Assembly: GCF_963678635.1 (NCBI RefSeq)
Contig: NC_087064.1
Location: 43,771,159-43,835,158 of the forward strand
Direction of reading: 5' to 3'
Origin: Symsagittifera roscoffensis
Taxonomy: Eukaryota > Xenacoelomorpha > Acoela > Convolutidae
DNA: 64,000 nt
Positions 12,440-24,460 of the stretch are shown here, in pieces. Under the pieces are notes generated by a model, which was not told where the DNA came from, did not search any database, and was given only the letters and a program-made list of their open reading frames with translations. How positions within the stretch are numbered: position 1 is the first letter of the stretch; each line of letters begins with the position of its first letter. The position numbers were made by a program, and so were the translations under genes.

Positions 12440-12699
12440 GCCTATTTTTACAAATTTTTGAATCATAATTCAAAATTTTGCCAATCTAAACTCTAGACCA
12501 AATGTCAACCCTCCTTTGTGCGTTTAAATTGTGTGATTGCTTAATATACTGAGCATTCCCTGAGTTGTTGTCCCTTACTACTTACCCCTTCCTTTTTCCT
12601 TCCTGAATGAGATCAATCATACTTCTTCGCAATTTGTTCGCAGTTTCGCTTTTTCTTGAGTTCGTCTCGTCTGAATCGTTGTCCTGCGAGTCTTGGCTT

Positions 12700-15600
12700 A
12701 AGTACAAGACCAATCTTTGCGTGTGTGGCCACCCCGCCGTTTTCGTTGTGGCTTTTTTTGCTTACTTCTGGCTCTCCGCCTTCGTGGCTTTTTTGTCCGC
12801 ACAGTTAAGATTTTTCGATCCGTTGGCTTCGTGGGCCCGCTCGTTTTGCACTTTCACTCCAGTTACCCCGATTTGCTAGACCCTTGTCCCAGTTTGATAG
12901 CTTTTTTCTTTGCTGTGGCTCCGCATTGCAGTAGGGTGGGTTTGTAGTCCAAACCTGAATCAAAATCGTCATTCGAGCTTTGCGTCCGTCCCCGTCGTTC
13001 GTTTCTAGTTGTCGGCTTCAGAGGCCCCGGATTTTCCCACAGCTATTTTTCAGTTTTTCTTCGAACTTCCGCTATAGTTTAAAATATCGATCAATTTTAA
13101 AATTAAATTACTGATCTGTGTTACAGATTGCCTTTTGGGCGTTTGATGTGAAACTAGACCCTTGATCCATATAGATTTTCCGCGGCACCCCATGATGAGA
13201 AATATGCAATAAAGTTTTTAATAAATTTTAGTATTTTATCCGATCTGTTGTCTTACGCATTATTGCTGAATGATGAGAAACGTTCAGGAAGGTCAGCGCG
13301 AGAAACGTTCTACCGCTGCTAGAACATACTTATCCGATTTCTTCGAAGGTTCAATCGGACTCCAAAAATCGAATTGCAGGCAGTCGTTTGGCTCCCTTGA
13401 TTCGTATAGCTTTGCCGCACATAGATTTTAGGACGTTTACCTACTGTAGCACATTCCTGGCATCCGTTTGTCGGCGGCTACCACAACACAAAGCTTTGGT
13501 GGAATTAAAGGAACCACACGTCCCGTGCCTCGTCAAATTTATCCCTTCCCGTAGTGGAAGCTGTGCACTCTGTTGAAGTTGGCTTTGCGTTGAGGAATTA
13601 GGAAAATCGTTCACGTGCTGCCACATGTACGCCCCATTGCACGGACCTTCTTTTCATACTCTCGATTCTTGGCTAAAATCAAGTCGCGGATTGCTAACAT
13701 TTGTGCGTTCCCTTTGTAATTAGCCCTTTGTTCCCTTTGTAATTCCCTTTGAATTTGAATTAATTAAAAAAATACAGTTGTTATGGGACTCACGTAGTTT
13801 GCACTCTATTATAGCTCCAGCTGTGTCGCGTCTTTTCGATCATTACATCCTATTATGCATTTTGGCGCCTTTTCTTTGGTTGAAGTTTTGACGCAAGATT
13901 TCCACCCTTCGATTTGCATACTGCACGCTGATTGGCTGCAAAATCTAATCTATTGGTTAAGGCAGTATCACTTCTTTTGAGGCATTTTTTTGTTTGTATC
14001 AGCCCCATGATTTTGAATTGATTCAATTTTTGTCATTGTAAAATTATTGTCATTGCCGCTGACTCGGAACGCTTCCCATGCTGGGTAACTTGCTAAGTAA
14101 TATGCGATGTCAATTTTCGACCCCTGCATATGTTCAATTTCAAAATCAAACGGAACTATTCGATCAATCCAGCAGGCTAGCCTACTAAACATAATGTTTT
14201 TCCTCTTGTCATTTCCGTCATAAGCAAGGTTACTTAAGTTTTGTGGTCTGTCACTACTGTAAAAAGTATTCCAAAAAGGTAGTTTCTGTAGTATTCGGCT
14301 CCCATATGACAGCCAGCATTTCGAGTACCTTAATTGAATATTTCATACCGCGTTTAGAAATCCGACTGCAAATCAGATAGGCCTCAAAAGATTCGGGGCT
14401 AAGCTGCTCAAAAACCGCCCGCGAATCCATTATAGTTTGCATCGCATGCTATTCATATATCCTTATGGACATCGAAAAGTTCAAGTTCAACGACATTAGC
14501 AACTGGCTTTTTAATGTATCAAAAGCCGACTGGCATTCAGTTGTCTATATAAAATCGTTTTTCTTACTACGTAAGGGAAGTATCGGAGTGGAGTTATCAG
14601 CTAAAGCTGGCAAGTATTTGTGGAGGCCGTGAAATGACACAATTAAATACTTTAGTTGAGATGGTGTTTTTGGCGAGCCTAACTTTTGATGGGTTGAGTT
14701 TTAGTGGCGTCTGAAGTAATGCCAAGGTTTAGGGCCATAATGAGTTTTGGTGGCGTCTGAAGTTTTGGTGGCGTCTGAAGTTTTTCCAGTTTTAGGGCCA
14801 TAATTTTTGTCATGTTTTCTCAAGATTTTCTCGATATGCGCGCTATGTTGCACTTCGTGTCCCTTCGATAGAAGTAAAATATCAACTATAAAGTTGTGCG
14901 CGCAACGGAAGTCGCTGAGGCTCGCGTCTATTACTTGTTAAAACACCTCTGACATTGTTGTTAACCCGTAGAATCCCGTTTTCAAGCTTTAAACTGCTGT
15001 AGATCTTCCTCCCACAAACGAGATTTTGAAATATATACTTGTATCATCATTTAAAGGTAGTTGCCTGTATGCTTACACAAGGTCCATTTCAGTGAAAACA
15101 CTTCGCCCGTTCTTTTCGCATATCGTTCGCCCGACGACATCCATAACTTCTTCGATGTTCGGCTTTTGATATTTATTACTTTGGACTTGCTTATTTAGCT
15201 CCCTTGATTCTTAGGCTAGTTTCACCGAGCCGTCTTTCTTTACTGTTATGACTATCGGAGATACGATTTATTTATCCGGGCATTATTTCCATATTTTCAA
15301 TATATCTTTGGTTTAGTAGCTTATCGATTCCCTTGGCCACGTTATCCTGAAAAGTTATTGGTACTCGCCTACTCTTGTTGAACTGGAGTTAAACTCTTAC
15401 AATTAAACTCGCCTGGTATTGGCAGTGACGTATATGCTCCACCCTATTAAACAAAATACTGAATTGCTTACTGAAGTGTTTTTGCCAGTCATCCTGCTGT
15501 GCCACCTGACTCTCGGTAGCTGATCGTACTTGGATGATCATCACTTCATCTTCCACTGGTGTTTGTATCAGCTTCAGCCCTAATCATCTTCAACAGATTG

Positions 15601-16784
15601 TTTCCATTATCCCTGATTTTGTCATCTTCTGGACCCAATGGCGTCAAGCTCACATTGTGTGCCCCAAGGAACGATTGAGTTCAACGATCGTGATTATAAA
15701 GAGCGGAAAACCGCTATCGATCCATGCTTCTGTCTTTCCGTTTTTTTCCAAGGACAGTTTGGACTTAATAACTTTCATTCCTCCTTCTTTTTCTCGCAGA
15801 TTGACATCCCGATATAATCGTTAGGGCTATCAGAATCGCGCAGTATACTCCGTGCTCTTCGTTTACCCAGCCGACGGACTTCTCGTGTTACCATGATGCG
15901 TCTTCGTGCTCTGTAAAATTTTCTCCGTCTGCGTCTTTCCCATGTTTAATGTTCACCCGGCATCTGCTTGCGGCAGGTACTTCTCCGGCAGGTACGCTCG
16001 TAATGTCCTGTTCTCTTACAGAAATTGTATGTTGCATTCAGCGCTGGGCATTTCCCGGTGTGTCAGGTCTGAATTCACTTTAGTTGCAGTTGAAATTTTT
16101 TTTGTCGTCCAGCCCGTTTCCGCCGCGACAAATGCCTCTGTATGATCCCCTTCCGCCCTGTTGGAGTGGCCGGCGATATGCACCTCAGATTGCGCTCACC
16201 GGCTCCGTTTTTGTTTGCAATGCACGCTGGCACTGCCGCCAGGTTTCCGCCCGCCACCTTGTAGCTATTCGCTCCTAAGACAAAGCTATCCGGTACACCT
16301 CATCTGGAGTTTTGATGGAGCGGCATATTCCCGTGTGGGCGTGCTTTTTTGACATTTTGAAAATGGAAGCATCTCGTATTCTGCGCTCCAGTGTCCCTAA
16401 TTTGCACCGCCCTGCCAAGATACTAAGCACCGAATGAAATATCTCCCACAATTCGCTGTCTCGTTGTTTCGCTCATTTCGTTTTTTCTTACAAACGTCCT
16501 CGAGGGCGTCCATTACCCTTGAATATTGTGTCGTTGCAAGGTCTAAATGGGGCAGGCGGTTGTGTAGCTTATCGTACCCCCTTTCGCAATGTAAATTGAC
16601 CAGGGAACAAACCCATGTTTGCAGTTACCCCCGAGGTAAACAATTCATCCAGTGTTCCAAAAGCGTTGGTAGCTCTGTGCACTTATTCGACCAGAATGCC
16701 GGTATTCGTAGTGGGTTTTTTACCGCCCCCGAGCCGTTTCTTATTCCAAGCGTAAATTTGATAGCTATAATCGTCAAACTGTAA
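12700..16784 (-). pseudogene. Decayed Ty3/gypsy retroelement in unit 2
   Basis: Same fossil as in unit 1, displaced by about 6198 bp: RNase H pieces at 13968-14192 and 14254-14442, an RT remnant near 14840-14900, an integrase core near 13140-13200 and a gag knuckle near 15990-16050. The reading frames carry the same breaks as unit 1, so decay preceded the duplication. Confidence 0.8.
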
Positions 16785-16939
16785 CCAATTATCATCACAC
16801 ACCACTGTTTCAGAACTTCCTTAGCTCAAAGGCAAGATGGTAAAAACTAATCAAAATGGCCGACAGGCAGCTCCAAGGGTGTCAATGAAAAAACTCCAAC
16901 TAGATATTGTACTAAAATAAACATATGTTATATCTTACT

Positions 16940-18457
16940 TTTTTCTTTCAGTCGCGGCTGCATTTGAAACAAGTTAGCTATATTTTACCAGTTGATTGCA
17001 CAAAAAAAACAACTTCAAGATCGGCAGCAATATGAAATTGGTGTCTTAGTTTGCTTTGTGATGTTGTTGTGTTAGGTTGCGCCTTATCAGGTGAAAGGTT
17101 TTACTGGCTATCGCTGACCGTGGGTCGACCTAATGGGTGCCAGTCAGCGTCGATTCGAAAACCATTCCGAGATCTTTAAATTTTCCTGATACTTTTAAAA
17201 TATACCCATTTTTTTATACCTTTAACCATTTTGTTTTGAACTGGAATTCTTTATCCAGAAACATTACATTATTAATGAAACTAACGCAATATGTTCTCTG
17301 GAAGGGCTGTTAAAAGAGCATTTCAGCTCATCGCCTATCACACTGGAAAGATAAAAAGAAGAGGACAAGTAGAAAGTTGAGGTGGTCACAAATACAAAAA
17401 CATTTTCGTAAAAAATCTCATTATCTGTAATGCAATTTTTGCAAAATTTTTGAGGAAAATTTTTTAATTCGTTTGTTTATAGACTTTAAATTTTTTTTGG
17501 GGAATTAGATGAGACTTTATCATTATATTATATGCTAGAGTTAGGTGCCTTTTTAGAGATTTTTTCATGACTGTACTGTGCTTGAATTACAAGTGACACG
17601 ACGGTGTGTTATATTTATTTTTTTCGTTAACTCATCCCCTTTTTGGTGTCTTAAAACTTGAAAAAACTACTTGAACAGTTCATTCAGGTAAATTTCGTAC
17701 ACATGCGTCTGTCAATTGCAAGTCATGCGTAAACTTTCATGCCATATAGACAGTGAAATTGAACACAACGATTGAATATAGAAAAATGCAATTCAGGGTG
17801 GAAAAAGGTATCTATCTCTATTAGTTCAATTAAAACTGAATTTAATATGCACCATCGTAAGATATAGTGAAAAATAGCTGTGCCTACATTGCGCACGGGT
17901 GATAATGTGGGAATCGGTATTTGCCGAAAGACAAGATATCTGCAGAAATTTTTTTTTAAATGCTCCAGCAACGCGAGGCGAGATAACAGTTTTTCTCTCC
18001 AGCTAAGCGTCTCAATGAAGACGAATATCTTAGTAGACTGGGGAAAGATATCTACTTCAGTTTTTTGGAAAAAGATTGGCCTGGTAAAGGTCGACCCAGT
18101 TTTATTTAGCGTTTCCCATCCTTTTCAAGTCTCAATTTCCTAAATGAATTGAGCGAGGATATTTCGATAATTTTCTTTTCTTTCTTCGGTTAAAACAAAA
18201 AAAAATTAAGTTAGCGATAATTTAAATTAATTCAGAGAAAACAAAATTCAATTCTGTGAAAATTAAAGTAACGAAAGATAAGCATGGAAACATATGCGAA
18301 CGAAAACCAAAATATACACATTCATCATTTTAAATGCATGGAATGCTACGATACTTTCAATATAAACTCATAACTTTCAGACTGTACTTCTGATTAGAGT
18401 AAAGGTTAAAATCAGCTCTCCGATTCGAGTTTTTTCCAGTTTTATATCAATTTCATT
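16940..18457. other. 3' flank / probable 3' UTR of ZMYND8-like gene
   Basis: No independent gene seen. On the minus strand it follows the stop codon of the ZMYND8-like gene. A minus-strand AATAAA (plus 'tttatt' at 18101-18106) lies about 350 nt past the stop and is a plausible polyadenylation signal. Confidence 0.45.
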
Positions 18458-19009
18458 CTAAAATTCAGCTTGATTCGAAGCAAGTGACATCACTTTTTGT
18501 ATTTTGGGGGTTTTAAACTGGCTCACTGCTGTAGAATTCAAAAGTTTAGGTCGAACTCTGCCAATTGTGGAGTTCGGATTGAAAGACGGGTTGCTCACTA
18601 TGACATTGCTGTGAGTAGGGTTGCTTTGCATTGAGCCGATCATGTTTGTAGAACTCAAAACCGATGATGAATGTTGCTGGTTTAAAAACCGGACAGATGG
18701 GCCACTGAGACCCTCAGAGGAATTCGGCTTGGAAGCACTGTGTAAGTTAGGGTGAGGCCTGGTGACAGATGGAATCACCACAGAGGTCACGTGGGTCCAT
18801 CCAGGTGTGATCGCAGACGATGCAGATGAAGGAGTTGGGTTGATTTGGGGCTGGTTCAAAATGGGGATTGGGCTCGGGTTGGGCTGTGACTGGGGCAGGT
18901 GTGAACAGGTGGCAGAATGGGTGGCCCAGTGTAACTTCTGACACTCACAACTGCAGTAGCTGGTGTTCCAGCAACAGTTGTAGAACGCTTCTTTTTTGCA
19001 CACAGAACA
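18458..19009 (-). CDS. zmynd8: ZMYND8-like, terminal exon: MYND zinc finger and tail
   Basis: The exon begins after acceptor '...caatttag' at 19009 in phase 0 and reads [19 protein letters not shown], the zinc-binding MYND finger near the C-terminus of ZMYND8/ZMYND11. In this family the finger docks proline-rich corepressor peptides. Cysteines and the final His/Cys (HWATHSATC) are all present. About 150 residues rich in Pro, Ser and Asn follow, ending at a TAG stop; vertebrate ZMYND8 also has a disordered tail here. The join to the preceding exon restores ...KSRQW|CSVC. The last third is duplicated in unit 1. Apparent starts at GTG are not real starts, because this is an internal exon. Confidence 0.92.
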   Translation of the reverse strand, partial: CSVCKKEAFYNCCWNTSYCSCECQKLHWATHSATCSHLPQSQPNPSPIPILNQPQINPTPSSASSAITPGWTHVTSVVIPSVTRPHPNLHSASKPNSSEGLSGPSVRFLNQQHSSSVLSSTNMIGSMQSNPTHSNVIVSNPSFNPNSTIGRVRPKLLNSTAVSQFKTPKIQKVMSLASNQAEF

Positions 19010-20024
19010 CTAAATTGAAACATAACTAAAAAAACATAGCCAACAGACAGTTGGAAAAGAGTCAGTGCGCTCAAAAATACAGAAAAAAAATTGTGAAAGA
19101 CTTTTGTGAAATTTCGAATTTCAAATAAAAATGTATGGCTTTAAAGCTCAATGAGCATCAAGAGCAATGTATAATGGACGTTTTTTCATAAAATTAACCT
19201 AATTTAAGACAACTGGATTGATTATTGAGAAAAGTTTTTAATCCGCTGGAAAAACTAAGACTTAAATTCCTTTTAAAAATTAAAATTAAACTAGAAATCG
19301 ATTGCGTATTTTCTCTACATACTAGCACGTCATTCGTTCCCGAAATTAGATCCGGCTTTTGCGCCCTGGCTATCGTCTCCACAGCTTCCCGCTTTATGAA
19401 TAAATTACACAGTGGTTCACTATATTTTAATAATTTGCTCCTTTTCATAATCAAGGGAATTCAAATCCAAATCCATGCATTGCACAAAAGGGCAAAGCTG
19501 CACTTCGTAAACACAAGCGAAAAAACAGAAAAAAGCAAATAGCAGACAAGCCATGAAAGGAAATCAACGTGATCAAATCTTTAAAATACAAACATGGCCA
19601 ACAAACTTTTGGAAAAGTGTCAGTGAACGAATGTAAAACAGAAAAAAAATGATTTCGAAGAAAAAATATCACGTTAATATTTGACTCTTTCCCAGCTGAT
19701 TTCCCGTGGAATAAATTTTAGCTATCGAGTTTTCTCTAAATAAGTTAATTTTAAGAGCAAAGTGCCAATTAAAAAAAAATCAGCAAGGCCTATATAAGAG
19801 TCTTCACTACGTCAATTACTCTTAAAACTCTTGAAACTCACTTAGCTCTGAAAATTAACCTATTTAGAGAAAACTCAAGCAAAAGCTAAAATTTTTATTC
19901 CATGGGAAAATAATTGGGAAAGAGTCAAATAAAAACAAGCAAAAAAACGCCAAAAAATAGCTTCAAAAGGGTCAAAAAAGCAACAACATAAAAATAGTAA
20001 TGAGTTTTGAAAAACAAATGGCCT

Positions 20025-20105
20025 CGAGGAATCCAACGGGACTCGGACCTCAGACATCCCAGTTTTCAGGTCGATTGTCCTACCCTACAAAAGCCACTCA
20101 CGCTT
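20025..20105 (-). repeat. tRNA-derived SINE-like fragment
   Basis: On the minus strand it has an A-box-like 'GTGGCTTTTGTAGGGTAGG' followed about 45 nt later by a B-box-like 'GGTCCGAGTCC' (consensus GGTTCGANTCC, one change). It does not fold into a clean tRNA: the acceptor and anticodon stems mismatch. It therefore looks like a tRNA-derived SINE head or tRNA pseudogene. Confidence 0.4.
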
Positions 20106-20648
20106 ACAGAAGCCAGACACTCGTCAGTCATAAAATGGAGAAAACATGCTCTGAAACTGCCAATGCTACAAAACAAAGGTGCCCTCAAATGAGCATCTTT
20201 AATTGCGGGTTAGGCTGAAAAAAATTGGAATTCGCAATATATGACACTACGCACAGAAGCTCGCTCAGTGAAAAAGAATGATCGCAACATGGCATCGTCA
20301 CGATTGCTCCTACTGCCCTTTTTCATCATCATCATTGCGGCTTTATCCCGCTCATTTTTAGCTTGTTTTTTGTTTTATGAATTAGAAATTTATAGCTCAT
20401 TTTCCATCTCCCGTCTCAGAACCAATATCGAGTACTCAGTGATAAAATTTGAGTTGTCGATAAAATAATGAGACCAAGGAGCCAGCCTCAATCAAACTTG
20501 GAATGCTATAAGTGCGAATAATTCGCCGCCTATTTCAAATTAATTCGCGCTTACGCGCTGAGCATCATAGAATTTGTAAAAGCCTACATAAATTAGTACA
20601 TAATGGCAAATCTTAATTACCCAGAACTCCACAAAAAACAACTACAGG

Positions 20649-21077
20649 CAGGGGCGGATTTAGGGGGGGGGGGACGCCCCCCCCCCCCCTCAGGGATTCG
20701 AACCCCTGCCAACCCAAAGGGTCCCCCCTTTGGTACTTTTTAAGAAATCCATTTTTGGCCGATCGACCCTAAAATATTTCTAAAGGCGCATTTGGCGCCA
20801 ATATATACTAATTTTGAGGGGGAGCGCGCGCAAAAAAAAACGCGTTTTTTTTTTGTCAAAATTTTCCAAAAAGTGCCCAAAAACGGCTTTTTTGACCTGT
20901 TTTTTCAAAAATTGCCTGCGGCGCAGAAAATTTGGCCAAAACAGTGTCTTTTTACCGCTTTGGCAGAGCTCGGAAAATCAATCTGATCGACCTAAAAAAA
21001 AAAAGGTCGTCAAAATTTTCGAAAATTTTTTGAAAATCCGCCCCCCCCCCCTCGAGAAAATCCTAGATCCGCCCCTG
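20649..21077. mobile_element. hAT-type MITE with 8-bp target duplication
   Basis: Starts CAGGGGCGGATTTAGG and ends CCTAGATCCGCCCCTG, forming terminal inverted repeats of the hAT type. Flanked by 'actacagg' (20641-20648) and 'acaacagg' (21078-21085), an 8-bp target duplication with one mismatch. The interior has G and C homopolymer runs and no transposase, so it depends on an autonomous hAT. A second copy lies at 23811-24100. Confidence 0.88.
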
Positions 21078-21327
21078 ACAACAGGTAAAAAAAAACGATT
21101 TACATGAACTAAAGGCTTCAACGTCTTTATATGAGCATAGAAACGTTTTACTGAATTTTTTCGCCGAAATTATTCTGACTAAGAAAACCACCCTGAGCAT
21201 AAATATTCGGAAGAACAACAAGTACCAAAAAGGTTATTTTTACCCAGTCACCTGTTCTCAAAATTCTCTGTTCTGTCCTCCGTTGGATTGAATATTAATT
21301 AAATATTATATGAAATTGTCCGCATAC

Positions 21328-21494
21328 CCATTGGCGGCTTTTGATTTCTTTTACTGTCTTGTCTTTGAACTTCTCAAACTCGTGTTTGAATGCTACCTCG
21401 GCCCCGTACTTGGCCTCTGCCAAGAGGTACTCGTAGAACCCACACAACTCCATCACATCAACCTTCTTCTGTTGTTTCGTCAATTGCAGCTCAG
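21328..21494 (-). CDS. zmynd8: ZMYND8-like, coiled-coil exon
   Basis: Internal exon of 167 nt. It starts after acceptor 'atttttgtag' with two nucleotides that complete an Ala codon from the previous exon, and ends in phase 0 at ...KSRQW before donor GTATGC. The sequence is highly charged and helical (LTKQQKKVDVMELC..., ...FEKFKDKTVKEIK), matching the coiled coil that precedes the MYND finger in ZMYND8 and ZMYND11 and is used there for dimerisation. The Trp-Cys at the exon boundary is the family's typical entry into the MYND finger. Confidence 0.9.
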
Positions 21495-22095
21495 CTACAA
21501 AAATACAAGTTGATTACCATGATAAAACATGCCAACCGAACACCATGCCAACAACGAAAAAAGAAATTCATTTCTCCAAATCATTTCAAAGTCATAAAAT
21601 TCATGAAAAATAACAGCAAATGAAATAAAAGCAGCTTACTTTACAAAAAAAGACTCAGAAGGGACAGACAACGGGACTAATGTCCACTTTACAGTCTAGT
21701 CTGCCTATGACAGACAAAAAGTTTCAATGAAGGAAAGTGTCAATGAACTCAAAAAAAACAGAAACATTCAAGAACCTTTTATATTATAATGGACTTTTTT
21801 TTGTAAAAATAACTCAATCAGAAAAAAACTGAATCAACAGTATTTTTTATTACGCCTTCACGCGGAGTTTGCCTTCATTTTAACAAAGGAAATGAAATGA
21901 ACTTAAAAAGAAATCAGAAGTCAAACAACGAAAAACTATATTTGAGCCTGAACAAATTTTAAGACTTTTCCCGAAAAAAATCACCAACTCTTTATAAGAC
22001 TGATTGAAACGCAAAGACACATTAATGGTTTTACTCTGGATGTTATAACATGATCCTCAAAAATCAATATGATCCTCGATGCAGCAATCAATTAC

Positions 22096-22243
22096 CTTCA
22101 AGAGACGCAATTTTCCTTTTCAGTTCACCACTACATTCAGCGGAGTCTTTGTCTGAAGACACTTTAGTCGTAGGGGATTCCACGTTATTGTTGATGCGAT
22201 TCGAAAGAAAAGACTCCACCATTGTTTGCAAGGAATCATTGAG
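22096..22243 (-). CDS. zmynd8: ZMYND8-like, linker/coiled-coil exon
   Basis: Internal exon of 148 nt between acceptor 'ttttattttag' and donor G|GTAATT. It reads LNDSLQTMVESFL...ELKRKIASLE, an acidic-to-amphipathic stretch leading into the coiled coil. In vertebrate ZMYND8 the equivalent region also carries a long helix before the MYND domain. Phases fit both neighbours: it enters in phase 0 and leaves one nucleotide that joins CT of the next exon to make Ala. Confidence 0.85.
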
Positions 22244-22329
22244 CTAAAATAAAAAATCTGGTCTCATTTTAAAACCATTTCCAGCAGGGTATTTTCAAAG
22301 CTGAAAACTTTTAGTTGAGGTTGGCATAC

Positions 22330-23749
22330 CTTTTCAGTTACTTTGTCAACTATTTTTGCTTCGGCCAGACTACCCTGCAATTGAGCCTCGACATTAGGAG
22401 TGCCTTTTACTTCCAAGCGGGGTCTGGTCGGAGGTTGGGGTCCCAAATCAGGTGAGTGCCTAAGTCCTCCCTCCTCATTCAGTCGCTTTCGCAATTGACT
22501 GCTGGTGGTATCTTGTTGCTGTAAAGACGAAACAGGAATCACAAACCCTCCAGACGAAACTGCAATCTGATGGTTCGTTGTAATTCCTGGACATGTGTTC
22601 GCATTCGGAGCTCCAAACACGTTCATCATATTACCTCCATTTTGGTCAAATCCTAGTTGAGGTACATTGGATGTCCAGGTTTGCTGATTACTTGAAATAG
22701 GAACAAAATGAGCTGCAGGCATATTTGGTGAAATTGGTTCCAAACTTTGCCGAATTTGCATGTTCAACCTCGACGTCGAAGGCATTCGATGTGTTGGACT
22801 ATCTGTGAAAGAAAACTTGTCTGCGTTCGAATTGTTATTGCCTTGAACGAGAGGACTAATTTGTTTCGAGAAAGAGGAAGGAGGTTGCATAGCAAGAATA
22901 TTGCATTGGACCATGGTAGGCAGTGAGTTCTTACGCGCTGCCAGCCATGAATTCACACTCTTACTCGCATGAGGCATCCCTGTTGGTGATGCAGGGTAAC
23001 TACTAGTGCTCGGAGCCAGAAAACTGCTACTGCTGTTTCCAGTGACATTAGTATTTGACACTTCCTTTTTGGAATACCGATCTTGGACCACACTGACAAT
23101 TTTGTCTAAATCATACGTTTGATCAGCGCTGCTCGAAGAATTTTCATCGTCCGAAGTCCAGTCTTTTTCCAGAGAATGGTTGAAAGTGTTCAGGTCGGAA
23201 GAGTTGTTAACTGTTGTTGTCAATAAATGGAATCTCATGTCAAAATTATCCACTTCGAAATCGATGTCTTTCCCGCTTCTCGAATAAATTGAGTTCCGCG
23301 TCCTCTGGAGACTAGGACTTCTGGCAGAAGTACTACTAGACGATGTTCTCGGAATGTCCAGCGAAAGATTCTGGAACGTTCCGCTATTATCCAGAGGTTC
23401 TTCTTTGATGATCACTTGAGCAGGAAGTCCTTCTGCATCAGATTCCAAATCTTCATTAGCTGAATCGGCTGATGATTCCGGTTCGGACTTGATATACATT
23501 TTTGAATCATCGAAATTGTACTCAAAGTTACTCAGCCTTCTAGTTCTGGATGGTTGGACTCTGCTGATTTTGTTCTCGCCTGTAAAACTGGTTCGATGAG
23601 GTGAAAACTTGAAATTTGTGACCAGCTGGAGGTTGTCGCAGTAGTCTTTAAGTTCCTCCATTGACACTTCGAATGCTTTCTGATTATGTTTGACAGCTTC
23701 AGGGAGAGATTTGGACATCCTGAGTACTTTGTTTTTGGGTAACCATGCC
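22330..23749 (-). CDS. zmynd8: ZMYND8-like, large central exon
   Basis: A 1420-nt exon with acceptor 'tttctgtcttcag' at 23750-23751 and donor AAG|GTATGC at 22329. The first residues complete the PWWP domain (R|AWLP). Next comes the family-typical helical segment after PWWP (LRMSKSLPEAVKHN...), ending with FKFSPHRTSF. The rest, about 400 residues, is Ser/Pro/Asn-rich and probably disordered, with two SUMO-type sites (IKSE and IKEE). The upstream extension of the open frame beyond 23749 runs into intron and a MITE and is not coding. The match after PWWP is closer to ZMYND8 than to ZMYND11. Confidence 0.9.
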
Positions 23750-23810
23750 CTGAAGACAGAAATCATGAAAGTTATGAATGCATTGCGAAGTTTAAAATTT
23801 TTCTCAAAAT

Positions 23811-24100
23811 CAGGAGCAACTTTAGGGGACGCCCCCTTCCCCCTCAAGGATTTGCTGTGGTATTATTTTATTTCATCCAATCTAGTTCGACCAAACATAA
23901 AATTTTTCTGAAGGTGCCTTTGGCGCCAATATATACTAATTTTGAAAAGGGGCGCGCGCCAAAAAATGCGATTTTTGGTCGACATCCTCCAAAACGGCGT
24001 TTTTGACCTGTTTATTCGAAAATTTTGAAAATCAATTTGGTTGATCTAAAAAACGTCAAAAAAACAAATTCCCCTCGAGAAAATCCAAGATACACACTTG
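23811..24100. mobile_element. hAT-type MITE, second copy, perfect 8-bp duplication
   Basis: Diverged, shorter copy of the MITE at 20649-21077, sharing 'tttggcgccaatatatactaattttga' in the middle and 'cccctcgagaaaatcc' near the right end. Flanked on both sides by 'ctcaaaat' (23803-23810 and 24101-24108), a perfect 8-bp target duplication. It lies 61 bp upstream of the splice acceptor of the large central exon. Confidence 0.85.
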
Positions 24101-24269
24101 CTCAAAATATCATTTTTTTCAAAATATAAATAAGATTCGTTTATAATACAGAAAATGCATTAATTGAACATAGCATCTGTTTTTTGAATTACTATTGCTG
24201 GAGTAAATTTCGATATTGCTTGGACATACAATTAATAGAGAGAAATCGAGCACAGACTGTTAACTGTAC

Positions 24270-24460
24270 CTGTCGTGGTCTCCGAAGAAGAGCACTTCCA
24301 CCTGCATTGCTTTCTCCCGAATGACCTTGGCTGGCCAGTAGGGGTATCCGGACACTTTGGCCCACACTGGCTCGTGGGGTGCATCTCTGCACAGCTGGGA
24401 GAAGCCATTGGACAATAGATGATTCGCATAGCAGTTCGCACACACTTCTATTATCTCCAC
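24270..24460 (-). CDS. zmynd8: ZMYND8-like, PWWP exon
   Basis: Internal exon of 191 nt with acceptor 'gctttttcag' (24461-24462) and donor GACAG|GTACAG. It reads VEIIEVCANC..., a cysteine pair that in ZMYND8 belongs to the zinc-binding linker between bromodomain and PWWP, then VWAKVSGYPYWPAKVI and VLFFGDHD. GYPYWPA is the PWWP core and FFGDHDR|AWLP its second strand, completed across the splice to the next exon. PWWP domains bind methylated H3K36 and DNA, and ZMYND8 uses PHD-bromo-PWWP as one chromatin-reading unit. The Arg codon split across the junction confirms the splice. Confidence 0.93.

Larger units (their letters stand above)
12440..18637. repeat. 6.2-kb tandem duplication, unit 2
   Basis: Second copy of unit 1. 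Its right edge lies inside the terminal exon of the ZMYND8-like gene: similarity to unit 1 stops at 'ttgagcc' while the exon reads on through 'gatcatg'. This is therefore the ancestral arrangement, and unit 1 is the added copy. Confidence 0.93.
19010..21327 (-). other. Intron between coiled-coil and MYND exons
   Basis: Bounded by donor TGG|GTATGC (exon end 21328) and acceptor AG at 19010-19011. It holds a tRNA-derived SINE-like piece, a hAT MITE and a recurring short motif ('gccaacaNacaNttgNaaaagtgtcagtg', about 19036 and 19592). No exon was recognised inside. Confidence 0.7.

Noticed and set aside
12263-12466. A second ZMYND-like gene in unit 1
   Set aside because: Only the last 58 codons are present, fused at the duplication junction to repeat DNA; no MYND finger or splice acceptor.
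22264-23847. 527-aa single-exon gene
   Set aside because: Splice acceptor at 23749 and donor at 22330 trim it to an internal exon; the extra residues are intron.
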